Source of the DNA: Paenibacillus sp. MAEPY2
Lineage (GTDB): Bacteria; Bacillota; Bacilli; Paenibacillales; Paenibacillaceae
NCBI RefSeq assembly: GCF_000499205.1
Contig: NZ_AWUK01000001.1
Coordinates: forward strand, 1-64,000
Length of the DNA: 64,000 nucleotides
Direction: 5' to 3'
The position numbers and the translations under genes were made by a program. The stretch's first letter is position 1, and each line of letters begins with the position of its first letter. Below are positions 51,329 through 61,585 of this stretch, piece by piece. The notes under the pieces were generated by a model. It saw nothing but the letters and a program-made list of their open reading frames with translations. It did not search any database and was not told where the DNA came from.

Positions 51329-52150
51329 ATGACACCATTTTTAGCCGAATTGGTAGGCACAATGATTCTGATTACACTGGGTGCAGGAGTTTGCGCCGGG
51401 GTGACGTTGAATAAATCACTCGCGAAGGGCTCAGGCTGGATCGTTATCAGCATGGGCTGGGGACTGGCGGTAGCGTTTGCGGTTTATGCGGTTGGCGGAA
51501 TCAGCGGGGCGCATCTGAATCCGGCGGTGACGCTGGCGTTGGCATTCCAGGGATCGTTCCCATGGGCAGACGTACCTGCGTATATTATCGCTCAACTGAT
51601 CGGGGCAATGGCCGGTGCAGCGATTGTCTATCTGCATTACCTGCCGCACTGGAAGGCCACCGAGGACCCGGGCGCGAAGCTGGGCGTATTTGCCACCGGG
51701 CCGGCGATTGATCATCCGTTTTCGAATGTGCTTAGCGAGATGATTGGGACGTTTATTTTTGTGCTCGCTCTCCAGGCTATGGGGGCTAACACTTTCACAG
51801 AAGGGCTTAATCCACTGCTCGTCGGTTTCCTGGTCGTCAGCATCGGTTTGTCCCTGGGCGGTACGACAGGTTATGCGATCAACCCCGCACGGGATTTGGG
51901 ACCACGTCTTGCACACTTCCTGCTGCCGATCGCGGGCAAAGGAAGCTCCAATTGGAAATATGCATGGATCCCGATTGTGGGTCCGCTGCTGGGCGGTTCG
52001 TTCGGAGGTCTTTTTTACAGTGCTGTATTTAAAGGAGCCTTGATTCCGGCGTTCTGGGTGGTGCTGGTTCTGATCGCTGTTGTGCTCGTTATTGCTCTGC
52101 AGGCCGGGCGCAAGAATGGAGCAAAAACCGCAGGCAAGCTGGTAGCTTGA
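51329..52150 (+). CDS. glpF: Glycerol facilitator GlpF (MIP family)
   Basis: A 273-residue channel with six TM helices and the two half-helix boxes GAHLNPAVT and YAINPARDLGPR; the Asp after the second NPAR marks the glycerol facilitator group. It lets glycerol enter the cell. The start has AAGGGGGG upstream. It is followed by glpK after 36 bases. Confidence 0.95.
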   Translation: MTPFLAELVGTMILITLGAGVCAGVTLNKSLAKGSGWIVISMGWGLAVAFAVYAVGGISGAHLNPAVTLALAFQGSFPWADVPAYIIAQLIGAMAGAAIVYLHYLPHWKATEDPGAKLGVFATGPAIDHPFSNVLSEMIGTFIFVLALQAMGANTFTEGLNPLLVGFLVVSIGLSLGGTTGYAINPARDLGPRLAHFLLPIAGKGSSNWKYAWIPIVGPLLGGSFGGLFYSAVFKGALIPAFWVVLVLIAVVLVIALQAGRKNGAKTAGKLVA

Positions 52151-52183
52151 TGATTGTTCAATTAACTATATAGGAGGATGTAA

Positions 52184-53680
<1,497 letters not shown>

Positions 53681-53729
53681 TAACCAGCTGAAAAGCGGCG
53701 GATTTATACTTTATTTTTCCGTAGCAGTA

Positions 53730-53827
53730 TGTTACGATGAACCCAAGTTAATATCCTTGTCAGGAGATTCGGAGAGACCACGATACACCCGGCACCGCCG
53801 TGGGTGCAGTTTCGTGGTCTCTTTTTT
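53730..53827 (+). promoter_or_regulatory. GlpP-dependent leader terminator of glpD
   Basis: GTTACGAT and AAGTTAATA near the 5' end match the glpF leader. The terminator stem GAGACCACGA (53774-53783) with TCGTGGTCTC (53812-53821), inner CACCC/GGGTG and T6, follows. This gives the glpD leader the same plan as glpFK. Confidence 0.8.
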
Positions 53828-53886
53828 GTCGTGCTATAGGATTATTTTGGGATAGGTGTATTTAAATAGAAATTGGAGGGGAATAT

Positions 53887-55575
53887 ATGACAACAGTTAA
53901 ATTTGCGGGAAAAGAACGGGCCGAGCTGCTGCGGCGGATGGCTGGAGAGCATTTCGATGTGCTGGTGATCGGCGGCGGCATTACAGGAGCAGGGATTGCG
54001 CTCGACGCGGCTACACGCGGCATGAAGGTGGCCCTGGCGGAAATGCAGGATTTTGCGGCAGGAACCTCCAGCCGCTCCACGAAGCTTGTTCACGGTGGTC
54101 TGCGTTATCTGAAGCAGTTTGAAGTCGGGATGGTGGCCGAGGTTGGCAAGGAGCGGGCGATTGTATACGAGAACGGGCCGCATGTTACGACGCCGGAACG
54201 TATGTTGCTGCCGATGCATAAAGGGGGAACGTTCGGCAAGTTCACGACCTCCATCGGGCTGCAGGTATACGACCGGCTGGCGGGTGTCAAGCGCAGTGAG
54301 CGGCGGCGGATGCATGATGCACAGGAGACGCTCGCCAAAGAGCCGCTGCTGAAGCGTGAAGGCTTGAAGGGCGGCGGCACCTACGTGGAATACCGAACAG
54401 ATGATGCCCGGATGACGATCGAGGTCATGAAAAAGGCGGTCGCCTCCGGCGCTCTAGCAGCTAACTATGCCAGGGTCTCCAAGCTGCTCTACGAAAATGG
54501 TCGTGTGATTGGAGCCCATGTGAAGGATCGTGCATCGGGCGAGGGCTATGATGTGCGGGCTACGCTGGTTATTAATGCGGCGGGGCCGTGGGTCGACACG
54601 ATGCGTGAAATGGACGGGTCCAAGAAAGGCAAGATTCTGCAGCTGACCAAAGGTGTGCATCTGGTCTTCGATCAGCAGCGTTTCCCGCTGCACCAGGCGA
54701 TCTATTTCGATACGCCGGATGGGCGGATGGTGTTTGCGATCCCGCGGGATGGCAAAACCTACGTCGGAACGACGGATACGGTATATAAGGCGGATACGGC
54801 CCATCCGCGAATGACTACGGCGGACCGCACCTATATTATCAATGCGATCAACTATATGTTCCCGGACGTGAAAATCACCGCTGAGGATGTGGAATCCAGT
54901 TGGGCGGGGGTACGGCCACTGATTTATGAGGAAGGCAAGGATCCCTCGGAAATTTCGCGCAGAGATGAAATTTGGGAGTCGGCATCCGGGATGGTCACTA
55001 TTGCGGGCGGCAAGCTGACAGGCTACCGTAAAATGGCGGAGATGGTCGTGGATCGGGCAGCAGAGCTGCTGAAGAACCGGGCAGGTGCCTCCTATGGCGG
55101 CGCAGTTACCAGAGACTTGACCATGTCCGGCGGAGATGTGGGCGGTTCCAAGGGTTTTGAGGGCTTCGTGCGCTCAACTGCCGATAAGGGCGCTTCTCAC
55201 GGAGTGCCACGCCAACTGGCGGAAGCCTGGGTCAAACGCTACGGCTCCAACGCCGAGCGGCTGTTCGCCATTGCCGCCCGGCCGAAGCAGGGCCAGGCCG
55301 AGGGTGCGCTTCCGGATGAGGTGCGAGTACCGCTGCTGTACGCCATGGAGGAGGAGATGGCGGTCACGCCGGCTGATTTCTTCATCCGCCGCACCGGCGC
55401 TCTCTTCTTCAATATTGCCTGGGTGAAGCAGTGGAAAACACAGGTGATTGGGCTCATGGCCGAACGGGCAGGCTGGAGTGCAGAGCAGCAGGAGTGGTAC
55501 ACGGAGGAGTTGGAGACGGAGCTGCATTATGCCGTGGTGCCTGAAGACGAGAAGAGTACTGTGTCGGTTGGATAG
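53887..55575 (+). CDS. glpD: Aerobic glycerol-3-phosphate dehydrogenase GlpD
   Basis: A 562-residue FAD-dependent enzyme. VIGGGITGAGIALDAATRG (about 27-45) is the FAD-binding Rossmann motif; SSRSTKLVHGGLRYLKQFE, FAIPRDGKTYVGTTDT and TIAGGKLTGYRKMAE are GlpD signatures. It oxidises glycerol-3-phosphate to DHAP at the membrane, passing electrons to quinones. GGAGGGG lies upstream of the ATG. It is a separate transcript from glpFK, with its own GlpP leader. Confidence 0.96.
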   Translation: MTTVKFAGKERAELLRRMAGEHFDVLVIGGGITGAGIALDAATRGMKVALAEMQDFAAGTSSRSTKLVHGGLRYLKQFEVGMVAEVGKERAIVYENGPHVTTPERMLLPMHKGGTFGKFTTSIGLQVYDRLAGVKRSERRRMHDAQETLAKEPLLKREGLKGGGTYVEYRTDDARMTIEVMKKAVASGALAANYARVSKLLYENGRVIGAHVKDRASGEGYDVRATLVINAAGPWVDTMREMDGSKKGKILQLTKGVHLVFDQQRFPLHQAIYFDTPDGRMVFAIPRDGKTYVGTTDTVYKADTAHPRMTTADRTYIINAINYMFPDVKITAEDVESSWAGVRPLIYEEGKDPSEISRRDEIWESASGMVTIAGGKLTGYRKMAEMVVDRAAELLKNRAGASYGGAVTRDLTMSGGDVGGSKGFEGFVRSTADKGASHGVPRQLAEAWVKRYGSNAERLFAIAARPKQGQAEGALPDEVRVPLLYAMEEEMAVTPADFFIRRTGALFFNIAWVKQWKTQVIGLMAERAGWSAEQQEWYTEELETELHYAVVPEDEKSTVSVG

Positions 55576-55589
55576 GCGGAGGAAGTCCC

Positions 55590-55623
55590 AGAAGCTCCAT
55601 TGAACTGGGGCTTCTCTTTTTTT
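55590..55623 (+). terminator. glpD terminator
   Basis: AGAAGCTCCA, loop TTGAAC, TGGGGCTTCT (one GU-type mismatch), then T7 after a C. Confidence 0.8.
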
Positions 55624-55642
55624 ATGTGGTGAAACGCTCCGG

Positions 55643-55720
55643 GAACGAAGCATTCCTCCAATTGCTATTGATCCTCCGGGCCAAAGGCGAACGCTCCGCT
55701 TTTCCGGAATTGCTTCGTGC
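55643..55720. repeat. Dispersed intergenic palindrome, copy C
   Basis: GAACGAAGCATTCC (55643-55656) is inverted with GGAATTGCTTCGTGC (55706-55720); AAAGGCGAACGCTCCGCTTT between them is shared with copies A and B. Confidence 0.6.
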
Positions 55721-55787
55721 ATATTCATAAATGAAGAAAATAGAAGGATTCGCTAATTAACAGGATCTTCTGTGATTCCGTAAAAAA

Positions 55788-55829
55788 GGTCGAGAACAGG
55801 AGCAAATTTACCTCTGTTCTCGACCTTTT
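55788..55829. terminator. Terminator hairpin almost identical to that at 47371
   Basis: GGTCGAGAACAGG and CCTCTGTTCTCGACC, with A6 before and T4 after. It matches the hairpin at 47371 in the stem but differs in the loop. It could end the lrgB remnant on the minus strand. Confidence 0.75.
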
Positions 55830-55853
55830 GTTCGTGAATAGTCCATTACGCTG

Positions 55854-56165
55854 TTAGTGCAGGAGCAGTCGCACGAGGAACGACGCGATTGCCAGTGTGA
55901 ACACTGCGGCCAGCACCATAGAGATGCTGGAGATCGTTCCGGTTAGCCGACTCAGCTCGAACGTCTTCGAGGTGCCGGTGCCTTGAGCAGCGTACTGAAC
56001 AGAAACGCCGCGCGAGACCTCGTTGTCAAAGCGGAACAGGCGCATCGTAAGTGGCCCGATAATCAACCCGCTCAGTCAGGTCAGAATGACAAAGACAGCG
56101 GTAACGGTTGGATCGCCGCCGATGGTCTGCGACACGTTCATTGCAATCAGTGATTTTTTTGCAAA
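55854..56165 (-). pseudogene. lrgB/cidB-family remnant (truncated, internal stop)
   Basis: On the minus strand the frame reads IAMNVSQTIGGDPTVTAVFV, then a TGA at 56076-56078 in place of the conserved Gly codon, then LSGLIIGPLTMRLFRFDN and ends after LVRLLLH. This matches the C-terminal third of LrgB/CidB membrane proteins, which modulate murein hydrolases and programmed lysis. The N-terminal part is gone, cut where a 65-bp inverted-repeat element lies. No intact lrgA is near. It is clearly non-functional. Confidence 0.75.
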
Positions 56166-56171
56166 AGAAAC

Positions 56172-56236
56172 AGGACACCATGCACCTCTTGTCTAATGGT
56201 TAAAGTACCCACAATAACCTGAAGAGGGGGTGTCCT
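56172..56236. mobile_element. 65-bp inverted-repeat element, IS/MITE remnant
   Basis: AGGACACC (56172-56179) and GGTGTCCT (56229-56236) are exact terminal inverted repeats, extended weakly by CACCTCTTG/CTGAAGAGG. It lies at the broken end of the lrgB remnant. It looks like the joined ends of an insertion sequence that has lost its transposase, or a very short MITE. Confidence 0.5.
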
Positions 56237-56325
56237 TAACAACAATTGACGTAAACATGACTTATCCACAGGTTGGAGTTATCCTATTCCAAATTCATGT
56301 TAAAAAGATATGGGAGGAGAAGAAT

Positions 56326-56754
56326 ATGGTTCCACAGCGAGTGAGTCTGGTCACCATCGGTGCAATACATTTGCCTGAACTGCGTTCGTTCTATCAGAAG
56401 CTTGGCTGGAGTGAGACAGCAATCAGTTCAGATCAGTACAGTGTCTTTGAAACGACAGGTGTATTGTTATCGTTATATCCTATTCGGGAGCTTGAGAAAG
56501 ATACGGGTATGACATTCAATGCATCTGGTGGATTGAAGGGAACTTTACTGGCAATCAATGTGGATAAAGCGGAAGATGTGGATGATACCATTGGGAAAAT
56601 TCGTGAAGCCGGAGGGAATGTAATCAGAGAACCATATGACGCTGCCTGGGGCGGAAGAATTGCTTATTTTCTGGACCCGGAGAATAACTGTTGGGAAGTC
56701 ACCTGGAATCCAACCGCCGTATTCGATGAAAAAGGAGCCATGATCATATTTTAA
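56326..56754 (+). CDS. VOC-family (glyoxalase-like) protein
   Basis: A 142-residue vicinal-oxygen-chelate protein: VSLVTIGAIHLPELRSFYQK opens the first beta-alpha-beta unit; GGRIAYFLDPENNCWEVTW is the second, with E as a likely metal ligand. Such proteins act as lyases, dioxygenases or antibiotic-binding proteins; not assignable here. ATG 56326 with GGGAGGAG upstream; the extension back to 56230 overlaps the 65-bp element. Confidence 0.85.
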   Translation: MVPQRVSLVTIGAIHLPELRSFYQKLGWSETAISSDQYSVFETTGVLLSLYPIRELEKDTGMTFNASGGLKGTLLAINVDKAEDVDDTIGKIREAGGNVIREPYDAAWGGRIAYFLDPENNCWEVTWNPTAVFDEKGAMIIF

Positions 56755-56774
56755 GGTGAAATGAGTGTTACCGC

Positions 56775-57101
56775 ATGTTGAATCGTGTTCGCAAAGATTT
56801 GCGTTATTATCTTCAAGAACATCAGGATCGGAACAACCTCATCTTGCATTATTTCGCATTTTTGTCGGCGTTTGTAGCCTGGATTTTCTTGTTCATTAAT
56901 ATCAAAATCATGCTGGTTCTGGCTCTTCTCCATTACGCCCTGTCATGGATTGGGCACTTCTATTACGAAGGCAACAAACCAGCGGCTTTCCGATATCCGC
57001 ATATCGGTTTTTATGCCGGGTTCACCTGGTTTTTTATCAAGACCATTGAGATCATCACCCGCAAAGAGATTATCCATCCGTGGATCAATCAAGAGGACTG
57101 A
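56775..57101 (+). CDS. Mpo1-like (DUF962) membrane protein
   Basis: A 108-residue protein with HYFAFLSAFVAWIFLF and HYALSWIGHFYYEGNKPAAF, the His-containing pattern of the DUF962/Mpo1 family, and three hydrophobic helices. Yeast Mpo1 is an Fe-dependent dioxygenase of fatty acid alpha-oxidation; the bacterial function is unproven. The start is ATG 56775 with a weak ribosome binding site. It precedes the AAA ATPase gene. Confidence 0.85.
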   Translation: MLNRVRKDLRYYLQEHQDRNNLILHYFAFLSAFVAWIFLFINIKIMLVLALLHYALSWIGHFYYEGNKPAAFRYPHIGFYAGFTWFFIKTIEIITRKEIIHPWINQED

Positions 57102-57142
57102 AACCAGCAGGAGTCCAACGTTATAAGAATAGGAGCGTGTCT

Positions 57143-57853
57143 ATGTATCTTCGAAGTGTGGAGTTACTGTCTGATAAAGTGGAAAATCCGGATCAATATC
57201 CGTTTCATATACCGTCCATACAGTCATTGGAGCGATTGGAATTTAATAATAACATTTCTTTTTTTGTTGGTGAAAATGGATCGGGCAAGTCCACGCTGTT
57301 GGAAGGCATCGCTCATCAATGTGGATTTAATACAGCCGGGGGCGGGAAAAATAATGCATTTGAGATTGATGCTGCTGAATCATCATTAGGTGACTATTTG
57401 CGTCTAGCCTGGTTGCCAAAAATCACGAATGGTTTCTTCATGCGCTCGGAGTCCTTTTATCAATTTGCATCGCATGTAGATGAATTGGGGCCCGAGTCGC
57501 TCAGGTATTATGGCGGGCGTTCGTTGCATGAACAATCCCATGGGGAGTCTTTTCTCAATCTGTTTGTGAACCGATTCAATTCCAAAGGCATCTATCTGCT
57601 CGATGAGCCCGAAGCCGCCTTATCGCCAGCCCGTCAACTCTCCTTGTTGCGCATTCTTCATGATCTATCAGGCAATTCCCAATTTATTATCGCGACGCAT
57701 TCGCCGATTCTACTGGGATATCCGGGAGCATGCATTCTGAGCTTCGACGATGGGATTCAGGAAGTGGAATATGAGGATACAGAACATTATCAGATCACCC
57801 GCAGTTTCCTGGAAAACCGCGACCGGATGCTGAACGAGTTGTTCAAGGACTAA
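57143..57853 (+). CDS. AAA-family ATPase (ABC/SMC-like, single domain)
   Basis: A 236-residue ATPase. FFVGENGSGKSTLLEGIA is Walker A (about 43-60), HGESFLNLF a signature-like segment, GIYLLDEPEAALSPARQ Walker B and FIIATHSPILLGYPG the H-loop. It belongs to the AAA_21/RecF-like small ATPases of bacteria. It is not next to a transporter or nuclease gene. Some such ATPases are defence components, but nothing here shows that. ATG 57143 with AGGAGCGTG upstream. Confidence 0.88.
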   Translation: MYLRSVELLSDKVENPDQYPFHIPSIQSLERLEFNNNISFFVGENGSGKSTLLEGIAHQCGFNTAGGGKNNAFEIDAAESSLGDYLRLAWLPKITNGFFMRSESFYQFASHVDELGPESLRYYGGRSLHEQSHGESFLNLFVNRFNSKGIYLLDEPEAALSPARQLSLLRILHDLSGNSQFIIATHSPILLGYPGACILSFDDGIQEVEYEDTEHYQITRSFLENRDRMLNELFKD

Positions 57854-57878
57854 TTGTTATTTTGAAAGGAGACAGGGA

Positions 57879-58370
57879 GTGAACATGAGTACCAAATTGG
57901 TGTTGTTGGACCAACTGGCTGCATGTCATCATGACAAGAGCTGGTTTATGCCGCTGGAAGAAATGTTATGTGATATAACCGCAGCGCAGGCCTTATGGGT
58001 AAATGATGAGGGGCAATCAATCTGGGGGTTGGTGAATCATCTGACTTTCTGGAATGAAACCTGGTTGGAGCGTTTTATCGAGGGTGAAGTGGGTTTGGAT
58101 AATAACATAAATAATGATGAGACGTTTATTGTAAACCCATCCCAGGTAAGTGAAGAAGATTGGCAGAAAAGTATTGAACACCTTGGAGCAACATTTAGTC
58201 GCTGGATTCAGGCTGTAGAGGATAGTGATGATGCAAAATTAGGGATGACCATCCCATCTTACTTCAATGCCCCATGGTGGAATGTCATATCCAATGTGTG
58301 TATTCATAATGCATATCATATTGGACAGATCATGATGCTGAGAAAGAAAGTAAGAGGAGAGATGATATGA
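57879..58370 (+). CDS. DinB-family protein
   Basis: A 163-residue helical-bundle protein. SIWGLVNHLTFWNETWLER and VCIHNAYHIGQIMMLRKK contain the three His residues (NH, NAYH) that bind metal in DinB/YfiT-like proteins. It may be a thiol-dependent transferase. GTG 57879 is seven bases after AAAGGAG; ATG 57885 is also possible. It overlaps the isochorismatase gene by four bases (ATGA). Confidence 0.88.
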   Translation: MNMSTKLVLLDQLAACHHDKSWFMPLEEMLCDITAAQALWVNDEGQSIWGLVNHLTFWNETWLERFIEGEVGLDNNINNDETFIVNPSQVSEEDWQKSIEHLGATFSRWIQAVEDSDDAKLGMTIPSYFNAPWWNVISNVCIHNAYHIGQIMMLRKKVRGEMI

Positions 58371-58855
58371 AAATAGGTTTTCTGATCGTGGATATGCAAG
58401 AGAGTATTGTACGAGATAAGTTAGATCAAAAAGCAATAGACCGCGCTTGTGAATATATCAATCATGTCGCAGATATGCTTCGTTCGAGCGACCATGTGGT
58501 AGTTCATGTACAAGACGTGGAAGGGATGGAGGATTCAAATTCTGAAGCGTATCGTATTATTTCCGAGGTTGATGTGAATGAGAAGGATCTGACAGTTACC
58601 AAGGAAAGTTCCAATGCATTCTGGCAGACAGACTTGGAGCAGATTTTGAAGAGTCACGGTGTTGAGCTGTTAATCATATCGGGATTTGCCGCCGAGGAAT
58701 GTGTTCTGTTCACCTACAATGGCGCGATGGAGCGAGGATTTAGACCTGTCATGTTGCAAAATGGGATTCTCAGCACGCATCCCGAAGCGGTGATTTCAAC
58801 CTATAGAGACCGGAATGTGATTTCCTATCCTGTAGTTAATTATTTAATCAAGTAA
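58367..58855 (+). CDS. Isochorismatase-family cysteine hydrolase
   Basis: A 162-residue hydrolase with the D-K-C triad: D9 in LIVDMQES, K in VTKESSNAFW and C in FAAEECVLFTYNGAMERGF. It may act on isochorismate, nicotinamide or another amide/ester; the length is typical of YecD-like members. It is coupled to the DinB gene. A terminator follows at 58869. Confidence 0.9.
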   Translation: MKIGFLIVDMQESIVRDKLDQKAIDRACEYINHVADMLRSSDHVVVHVQDVEGMEDSNSEAYRIISEVDVNEKDLTVTKESSNAFWQTDLEQILKSHGVELLIISGFAAEECVLFTYNGAMERGFRPVMLQNGILSTHPEAVISTYRDRNVISYPVVNYLIK

Positions 58856-58868
58856 TTGAGAGTGCCAT

Positions 58869-58895
58869 GGACGCGACGATGTCGTGTCCGTTTTT
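58869..58895 (+). terminator. Rho-independent terminator
   Basis: GGACGCGAC, loop GAT, GTCGTGTCC (one GU mismatch), then GTTTTT. Confidence 0.85.
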
Positions 58896-59059
58896 GGTTA
58901 TACATAACCTTTTATGATGGAAAGGATTCTTCATCGTTTAAATTAAACTTTACCTATATTTACTGGAGTTGAAGCGATACATTTAAGTGGTAAGCAGGGG
59001 CGTGATATACAACTAAAGATGGGGAATTGTGGTTTATTAATAAAGTGAGGTGTAATGAC

Positions 59060-59575
59060 ATGAATGTACAGATCACCAGAATCGATAACAGTCAGAAAGA
59101 ATTATTTTTAAACTTGTATAACCTTTATCTGTATGATCTTTCCGAATTCTCGAGTGAAGATTTGCTAGAAGAGGGGAAGTACGATCCGACGAATACCTAT
59201 CTCTATCTGGAACGATCGGAATTACATCCGTTTTTTATCCATTATGAAGGAAAGGTAATCGGATTTGTGTTGGTTTGCTCTCCTCCATATGTAGATGAGG
59301 ATGTCGACTTTACAATTCAAGAGCTATTTTTGGTCAAAAAGTTTCGCGGACAAGGATTAGCGGCTCAGGCGGTTGATCTGGTGTTTGCACAATTTCAGGG
59401 CAGATTCAGAGTGGAGCAACTGGCTAATAACCAATCGGCTGTTTCATTCTGGAAAAAATACTATGAACAACATCACATTGAATATGTAGAGTCTGAGTAT
59501 AGCATTGAAATTGAAAACATCGCTGGCAGCCATCGGATTCTGTCTCAAACCTTTGTACGTGCAAGAACGGACTAG
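59060..59575 (+). CDS. GNAT-family N-acetyltransferase
   Basis: A 171-residue acetyltransferase. FTIQELFLVKKFRGQGLAAQ is the acetyl-CoA loop; SAVSFWKKYYEQHHIEYVE the C-terminal motif. ATG 59060 is preceded by GAGGTG eight bases upstream. The substrate is unknown. Confidence 0.85.
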   Translation: MNVQITRIDNSQKELFLNLYNLYLYDLSEFSSEDLLEEGKYDPTNTYLYLERSELHPFFIHYEGKVIGFVLVCSPPYVDEDVDFTIQELFLVKKFRGQGLAAQAVDLVFAQFQGRFRVEQLANNQSAVSFWKKYYEQHHIEYVESEYSIEIENIAGSHRILSQTFVRARTD

Positions 59576-59607
59576 ATTATGTGAATTGTGATAGGAAGGA
59601 TGATTAT

Positions 59608-60015
59608 TTGTTTGTTATAGTAGCTTCAAAAGGCAGGCTTAAGTGGATTTCAGGAATTTTTCAAGCAGAAGAGGTAGCGCTACATTACATGGAACAAATC
59701 CCCGAAGAGCTGAAAGAACACCAAAATTTAATTCACGTAGAGGATATGAAATTTCCTTTTTATATTATTGAGAGTCAAGGGGATTTTCTGTTTCTAACTA
59801 AAGATGAAGTGATTGTACTTTTCAATAATACAGACGTGTCAGAAGACGAAGATGAGGTGCACTTCAATATCTATACGGTTGATTCCGATTACAGACCGAA
59901 GAAGCCAGGCACAGACTATATGGGCATACTTCATCATGATCATGTGACCAATGAATTTATTGAGAGATACAAAGAAGAAGGAACAGAGATTTTAGTCAAA
60001 AAAAGGATCTTTTAG
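59608..60015 (+). CDS. Hypothetical protein (immunity-like)
   Basis: A 135-residue acidic protein. FVIVASKGRLKWISGIFQAE at the start and DYMGILHHDHVTNEFIERYK near the end; beta-rich with several Asp/Glu clusters. No family recognised. TTG 59608 with AGGAAGG eight bases upstream is preferred over GTG 59581, which has no site. Plausibly an immunity or regulatory protein, but unproven. Confidence 0.55.
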   Translation: MFVIVASKGRLKWISGIFQAEEVALHYMEQIPEELKEHQNLIHVEDMKFPFYIIESQGDFLFLTKDEVIVLFNNTDVSEDEDEVHFNIYTVDSDYRPKKPGTDYMGILHHDHVTNEFIERYKEEGTEILVKKRIF

Positions 60016-60087
60016 ATTTCCGCATTTACCAATACATGGGTTATGATGAATGAAAATGAGCCCAATAGAGTACTGGGGGACTAAAAG

Positions 60088-60570
60088 ATGCCTATGCATA
60101 ATTTTATTATTGAAAATAAGTCAGAAATAAATGAATCTATCTACACCTCCTACTCATGGGATACTCATGGACATATACATAAAAGCGGACTAATGGTAGA
60201 GGAACATGTTGGCTTGGAGGATGAGTTCCTTTCATATATCCAGGATTCTCTTAACTGGCTGAATACGTGGAACCCATCTACCTGTAAAAAATGTAGTGGA
60301 CTGAACAACTATGGAATAACGGTTATTGAAGAAAAAGATACTTTGTTGAAGTTTCATCAACTAATTCGCGCATGGATTGATGTATTCAACCTTGCTCCTG
60401 ATCAGATCAAGCTTACAGGGGATTATTGTTTTGATGGAAATGAACAGAGGGGCTATTATGAGAAACTCATGTATAACAGAGTTGAATTGATAAACGAATT
60501 AAATAAGCTAGCCAATATGGCAAAAGATGCTGAGGTGAATGGGAAGTGCATTGTGCATTTTGGCATTTGA
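60088..60570 (+). CDS. Hypothetical protein
   Basis: A 160-residue protein with a CKKCSGLNNYG segment (C-x-x-C) near residue 67 and a helical C-terminal half (ELINELNKLANMAKDAEV). It has no signal or TM. The ribosome binding site GGGGG lies upstream. Function unknown. Confidence 0.6.
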   Translation: MPMHNFIIENKSEINESIYTSYSWDTHGHIHKSGLMVEEHVGLEDEFLSYIQDSLNWLNTWNPSTCKKCSGLNNYGITVIEEKDTLLKFHQLIRAWIDVFNLAPDQIKLTGDYCFDGNEQRGYYEKLMYNRVELINELNKLANMAKDAEVNGKCIVHFGI

Positions 60571-60647
60571 TCTTCTAAAGTGAAATTTCTTATGGAACAT
60601 TGCTGCTGACTATAGGAGAAGCGAGCCATTAGAGAGGAGCTTGATTA

Positions 60648-61112
60648 ATGACAAGTCGCATTGTCGTTACTGGCGGAGCTGTTATTCGTGATCATACAGG
60701 GAGAATTCTACTGCAACAAAGATCAGATTATGGCGATTGGGGATTACCTGGTGGTGGTATGGAGCCCGGGGAGAGTATTGAAGAAACCATGATTAGAGAA
60801 GTAAAGGAAGAAACGGGACTTGTTGTGAGTTCATATGAACTGGCCTCCGTCTACACAGGTGAGAAAATGAAATATACATATCCGGATGGTAACGAGGTTG
60901 TATTTGTGATGTTTCTGTTTAACGTCACCGCGGAGTTGGATGGGAAACTTGATAAGGATCAAACAACTCTTTTATTTGAAGATGAACAGAATGAATCGCT
61001 AGAGCTTGTTTTTAAAAGTCTGGATGAAATTGATATTTCCACAATCAACAAGGTACAGAAGCCTGTATTTATAGATTTGATGCAAGGAGAGTCTGAGCTG
61101 CTACGAGTGTAA
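60648..61112 (+). CDS. Nudix hydrolase
   Basis: A 154-residue protein with Nudix box GGGMEPGESIEETMIREV..EETG (about 35-57). TSRIVVTGGAVIRDHTGRIL opens the fold. It probably hydrolyses a nucleoside diphosphate derivative. GAGAGGAG precedes the ATG. Confidence 0.9.
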   Translation: MTSRIVVTGGAVIRDHTGRILLQQRSDYGDWGLPGGGMEPGESIEETMIREVKEETGLVVSSYELASVYTGEKMKYTYPDGNEVVFVMFLFNVTAELDGKLDKDQTTLLFEDEQNESLELVFKSLDEIDISTINKVQKPVFIDLMQGESELLRV

Positions 61113-61148
61113 TATGCATAAACAACTTAGCTAAATATCAAGTGGGGA

Positions 61149-61535
61149 TTGATTATAATAAAAAATCTGGAGTTACTTAGCCCCTTTATTCTTGCATTTT
61201 CTGTTCAAGATTTGGAGTGGGTTGCTGGTGTTAATTTGTATATCAAACAAGATAAATATTATGAAAATATCATGATAGCAGACATTACATTTCTGATGAA
61301 ATTCTCAAATGCAACTTATGAATTGCTTTTTAGATTCAATAACATTGAAAGTTTCCATTATCAGCCGAATGGTGTTCTAGTGAAGATTAGTGGTTTTAAT
61401 ATTAGAGATTTGAAAGACCACGGGTATCATCCGATGAAATATCTTGTTGAGGACTATGAAGACGGGGTATTGGGATTCTATTGTGAGGATATTGAATTGA
61501 TGAGTGTGCAAGAGAGTGTGCACTTGGCTTTGTAA
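61149..61535 (+). CDS. Hypothetical protein
   Basis: A 128-residue soluble protein with beta-rich sequence (LLFRFNNIESFHYQPNGVLV and FNIRDLKDHGYHPMKYLVED). No family recognised; size and composition are like immunity proteins. The start is TTG 61149 with GTGGGG upstream. Confidence 0.55.
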   Translation: MIIIKNLELLSPFILAFSVQDLEWVAGVNLYIKQDKYYENIMIADITFLMKFSNATYELLFRFNNIESFHYQPNGVLVKISGFNIRDLKDHGYHPMKYLVEDYEDGVLGFYCEDIELMSVQESVHLAL

Positions 61536-61585
61536 GTAATAAAACCATATTAGATTTTATTAAGAAAAGAGAAAGGAGTCCTTAC

